This document shows, piece by piece, positions 43,645-45,461 of a DNA stretch of 45,461 nucleotides. The stretch's first letter is position 1, and the number at the start of each line of letters is the position of its first letter. The DNA is taken from positions 1 to 45,461 of the forward strand of contig SYIK01000007.1 of the NCBI GenBank assembly GCA_005798905.1. Reading direction: 5' to 3'. The DNA comes from Bacteroidota bacterium. Lineage in GTDB: Bacteria > Bacteroidota > Bacteroidia > Chitinophagales > Chitinophagaceae. Position numbers and translations under genes: made by a program. A model generated the notes under the pieces. It searched no databases. It was not told the DNA's origin and saw only the letters and a list, made by a program, of their open reading frames with translations.

Positions 43645-45192
43645 TTAAATGTTAGCAACCGGTTTTCCTTTCATGCTTTCATTAACCAAATGACTTAAGA
43701 ATTCTACAAAAGGCAAAATATTTAAATTCACACTAGCTTCTTCTAATGATTGCATATACTTACTTCTTTGTTGAACCGGAATCACAGTCCATGGATATCC
43801 TCCAGATGCAAGCATTAAATTCATAATGAATCTTCCCATTCTACCATTGCCATCCATATAAGGATGAATAAATACAAAAATAAAATGTCCTAAAACAGCC
43901 CTCACCGATGCTTCACTTTCCTCTGCTAATAATTCCATTAACACAGGCATCGCATCTCTAACAGCTTCACTATTTAATGGAACATGCATTGAATTTGTAA
44001 TATACACTTGATGATTTCTGTACCCAGCTAAATCGGCTGGCTTTAATAAACCCGAAACAACACTCGGACCAAATAATGCACGATACCAATCTCCATGGTC
44101 ATTATCTAATACTTCACCGGCATTGTCTCCAGTTAATATTTTACGGATACTTTTTTCTACCATTTGAAATGCATCCCAATAACCTTTAGCTGCCATTGCA
44201 TCTCTTTGTTTACTATCCCCATCGTTATCTTTTACATTCCAACTTCCGTTTCTAACACGAACAATTAACTCCGGTGTTACTTGATATCGCTCAATTGATA
44301 AGGAATGGTATGCATCTGTAACATAAATCTCTTTAACGCTGCTAATAAATTTCTCTATATTTTTTGGCATACCTGGAGCAGCAGGAAATTTTTCAAGAAC
44401 CACTTTTCTAAAATCCGACCAAATTATTTTTATGCGATTGGCATAAGGCGATGCCTCTTTTGAAGAAATTGAAATATTTAAATGATCATTAAATGGATCT
44501 AACTCACGAACATCGTAACCTACACCCTGCATTGTTTTAATAATGTCATCGGCAATTTTATCTTTTTTAATATTTCTGAAAGCACCGGCAAGCCTACCGG
44601 CAATAATTGATTGCCCTCCAGTTAATAATATATTTAAGATATCAGCAGATGTTTTTACAAGCGATAATGCTGTACGCATATCAGTTGCATTTTGTAAATA
44701 AGTATTTGAAGATGCATTCACTAAAGCACTCGACAAACTCAACACGTTTAAACCATCCAAGACTTCCACTTCAGACTTAAGTGGTAATTTTGACTTCATA
44801 TGGAATAAAGAAGTATCAAAGGGCAAATCTGTCTTGAAGTTATTTGCCTTAGGTGATTTTAAAATTAATTGTTTGGGTACTGTCCAATTGCCAGCATGAA
44901 TCATTAAAGATTGCTCAGCTGACATACACCACTGATTTTTGTACTTATAATTCAAATACTGAGCACAAAACTTCCAATAAGAACTATACCAAGAAGTACT
45001 ATCCCCTTCATTATTTTCTGGCGATGAAATAATAAACCACCCGGAATAAACCTCACTGATGAACCCATTCTTCAAAAGCCGATCCTTATGCGTTCTGGTT
45101 AACTCACTACGTTTTATAGCAATATTACCTTGGTCTTGTAGGCCTTTCAAAATCTCAAGAGAAGCGGCTAGTTTTTCAGATGGGGTTGCCAT
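43645..45192 (-). CDS. Fic-domain protein fused to an AbiEi-like antitoxin region
   Basis: Residues 443-454 (HPYMDGNGRMGR) form the complete Fic catalytic motif, so the enzyme should transfer AMP or a related group. Residues 1-60 look like a winged helix (SRLL-type: LTRTHKDRLLKNGFISEVYSGWFII). Residues 85-235 resemble the AbiEi core (MSAEQSLMIHAGNWTVPKQL, LSLSSALVNAS). S297-L-S-I-E301-R302 is a class II-like inhibitory motif with R instead of G/N after the Glu. The 515-residue chain may therefore hold its toxin and its repressor in one polypeptide. The 24-bp repeats upstream are candidate self-operators. It is convergent with abiEii. Confidence 0.87.
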   Translation of the reverse strand: MATPSEKLAASLEILKGLQDQGNIAIKRSELTRTHKDRLLKNGFISEVYSGWFIISSPENNEGDSTSWYSSYWKFCAQYLNYKYKNQWCMSAEQSLMIHAGNWTVPKQLILKSPKANNFKTDLPFDTSLFHMKSKLPLKSEVEVLDGLNVLSLSSALVNASSNTYLQNATDMRTALSLVKTSADILNILLTGGQSIIAGRLAGAFRNIKKDKIADDIIKTMQGVGYDVRELDPFNDHLNISISSKEASPYANRIKIIWSDFRKVVLEKFPAAPGMPKNIEKFISSVKEIYVTDAYHSLSIERYQVTPELIVRVRNGSWNVKDNDGDSKQRDAMAAKGYWDAFQMVEKSIRKILTGDNAGEVLDNDHGDWYRALFGPSVVSGLLKPADLAGYRNHQVYITNSMHVPLNSEAVRDAMPVLMELLAEESEASVRAVLGHFIFVFIHPYMDGNGRMGRFIMNLMLASGGYPWTVIPVQQRSKYMQSLEEASVNLNILPFVEFLSHLVNESMKGKPVANI

Positions 45193-45207
45193 ACAAACAT
45201 TTTAAAT

Positions 45208-45303
45208 ATTATAAATTCTTGTTGTAGCAAAATTATAATATTGTGTTGTACCTAAATTATAATATCTTGCCGTACCAAATTTATAATATCCTGCTAATAT
45301 TAG
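45208..45303. repeat. four 24-bp direct repeats over the Fic promoter
   Basis: Units start at 45208, 45232, 45256 and 45280. They share the self-complementary core ATTATAAT followed by a TTG-TAC-type half (for example TTGTACCTAA, CCGTACCAAA). The fourth is degenerate after its first half. Read toward the gene, the unit junctions include the -7-like words TAATTTTG (45228-45235) and TAAATTTG (45276-45283). Confidence 0.8.
45228..45235 (-). promoter_or_regulatory. -7 element of the AbiEi-Fic gene
   Basis: CAAAATTA on the plus strand reads TAATTTTG toward the gene, fitting TAnnTTTG, and lies 35 nt before the ATG. It falls at the junction of repeat units 1 and 2, so an operator-bound protein would cover it. 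Confidence 0.45.
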
Positions 45304-45409
45304 CAAATAAAAATCCAATGCGCACAAAACTGCGCACAGGTTTAATAGTTTTAAATCATCTTCAAACGCCTTTAAAATGCTTTTTTGAGGGAAAATCTGA
45401 CTTTAATGA

Positions 45410-45449
45410 TGATTTAGAGTGATCTACGGTGATTTAAAGTGATTTCTTG
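45410..45449. repeat. four 10-bp direct repeats (TGATTTnnng type)
   Basis: TGATTTAGAG, TGATCTACGG, TGATTTAAAG and TGATTTCTTG follow one another without gap with a 10-bp period, about one helical turn. A TGCGCACA pair lies nearby at 45319-45338. The window ends 12 bp later, so the context is not visible. Confidence 0.6.
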
Positions 45450-45461
45450 TCGAATGGACCA

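Noticed and set aside
40063-45461. Island boundary using the tRNA-Arg 3' end as attachment site
   Set aside because: I looked for a second copy of the tRNA-Arg 3' end (GACGGGGTC) in the accessory region and saw none. A boundary beyond the window is possible.
1-45461. CRISPR array
   Set aside because: No regularly spaced 24-48 bp direct repeats with unique spacers. The 24-bp units at 45208 are contiguous and have no spacers; the 165-bp units are coding.

Overview
The window is AT-rich chromosomal DNA from a member of the Bacteroidota, most likely a Chitinophagaceae or Sphingobacteriales-type lineage. The evidence is the phylum-type promoter (TTTG, 19-20 nt, TAnnTTTG) in front of several genes, the near absence of Shine-Dalgarno sequences, a B. 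subtilis-type three-gene sdhCAB operon with a 5-helix cytochrome b, a DUF3276/PUR-alpha protein, a DhnA-type class I aldolase and a CBS-domain beta-synthase. No plasmid or phage backbone is visible. Most of the window is ordinary housekeeping sequence.

Layout. 1-540 is the N-terminal part of a secreted RCC1-repeat protein (its C-terminus lies beyond the window) with three near-identical 165-bp units. 665-6414 holds yajQ, an ltaE-pgi pair, a PUR-type nucleic-acid-binding protein and a half-size ABC exporter with Asp at the catalytic-Glu position. 6528-6813 holds tRNA-Ser(UGA) and tRNA-Pro(GGG). Directly after tRNA-Pro a class II Fic gene is bracketed by a 14-bp repeat of the tRNA 3' end, and a terminator that probably once belonged to the tRNA now lies 1.4 kb away: a very small integrated cargo. 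8340-19356 holds ychF, a large outer-membrane protein, an oligopeptidase B-like lipoprotein, sdhCAB and an unknown gene. 19408-22754 holds a MurNAc-6-P recycling pair (murQ plus a BadF-type sugar kinase) and a divergent CtpA-type protease, followed by a beta-synthase. 24214-26809 holds a class I aldolase, accD and smpB. 26801-32858 is a four-gene operon, parE-methyltransferase-DUF1835-parC. 33234-38737 holds a small acidic protein, a YCF48-like propeller, a thiol-disulfide/peroxiredoxin protein and smc. Arginase and tRNA-Arg(ACG) follow.

The last 5 kb (40.2-45.5 kb) is accessory. It contains a lone nucleotide-sugar dehydrogenase, a complete AbiEi/AbiEii type IV toxin-antitoxin pair, and a 515-residue Fic protein whose first half looks like an AbiEi-type antitoxin (winged helix plus AbiEi-like region). 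This fusion gene has an array of 24-bp repeats over its promoter, and the AbiE promoter carries TTCCGAATT/AATTCGGAA sites. The window therefore has three toxin-like loci (two Fic, one AbiE), each with a different candidate self-operator. I consider the tRNA-Pro Fic cassette and the AbiEi-Fic fusion beside a true AbiE pair the most interesting parts.
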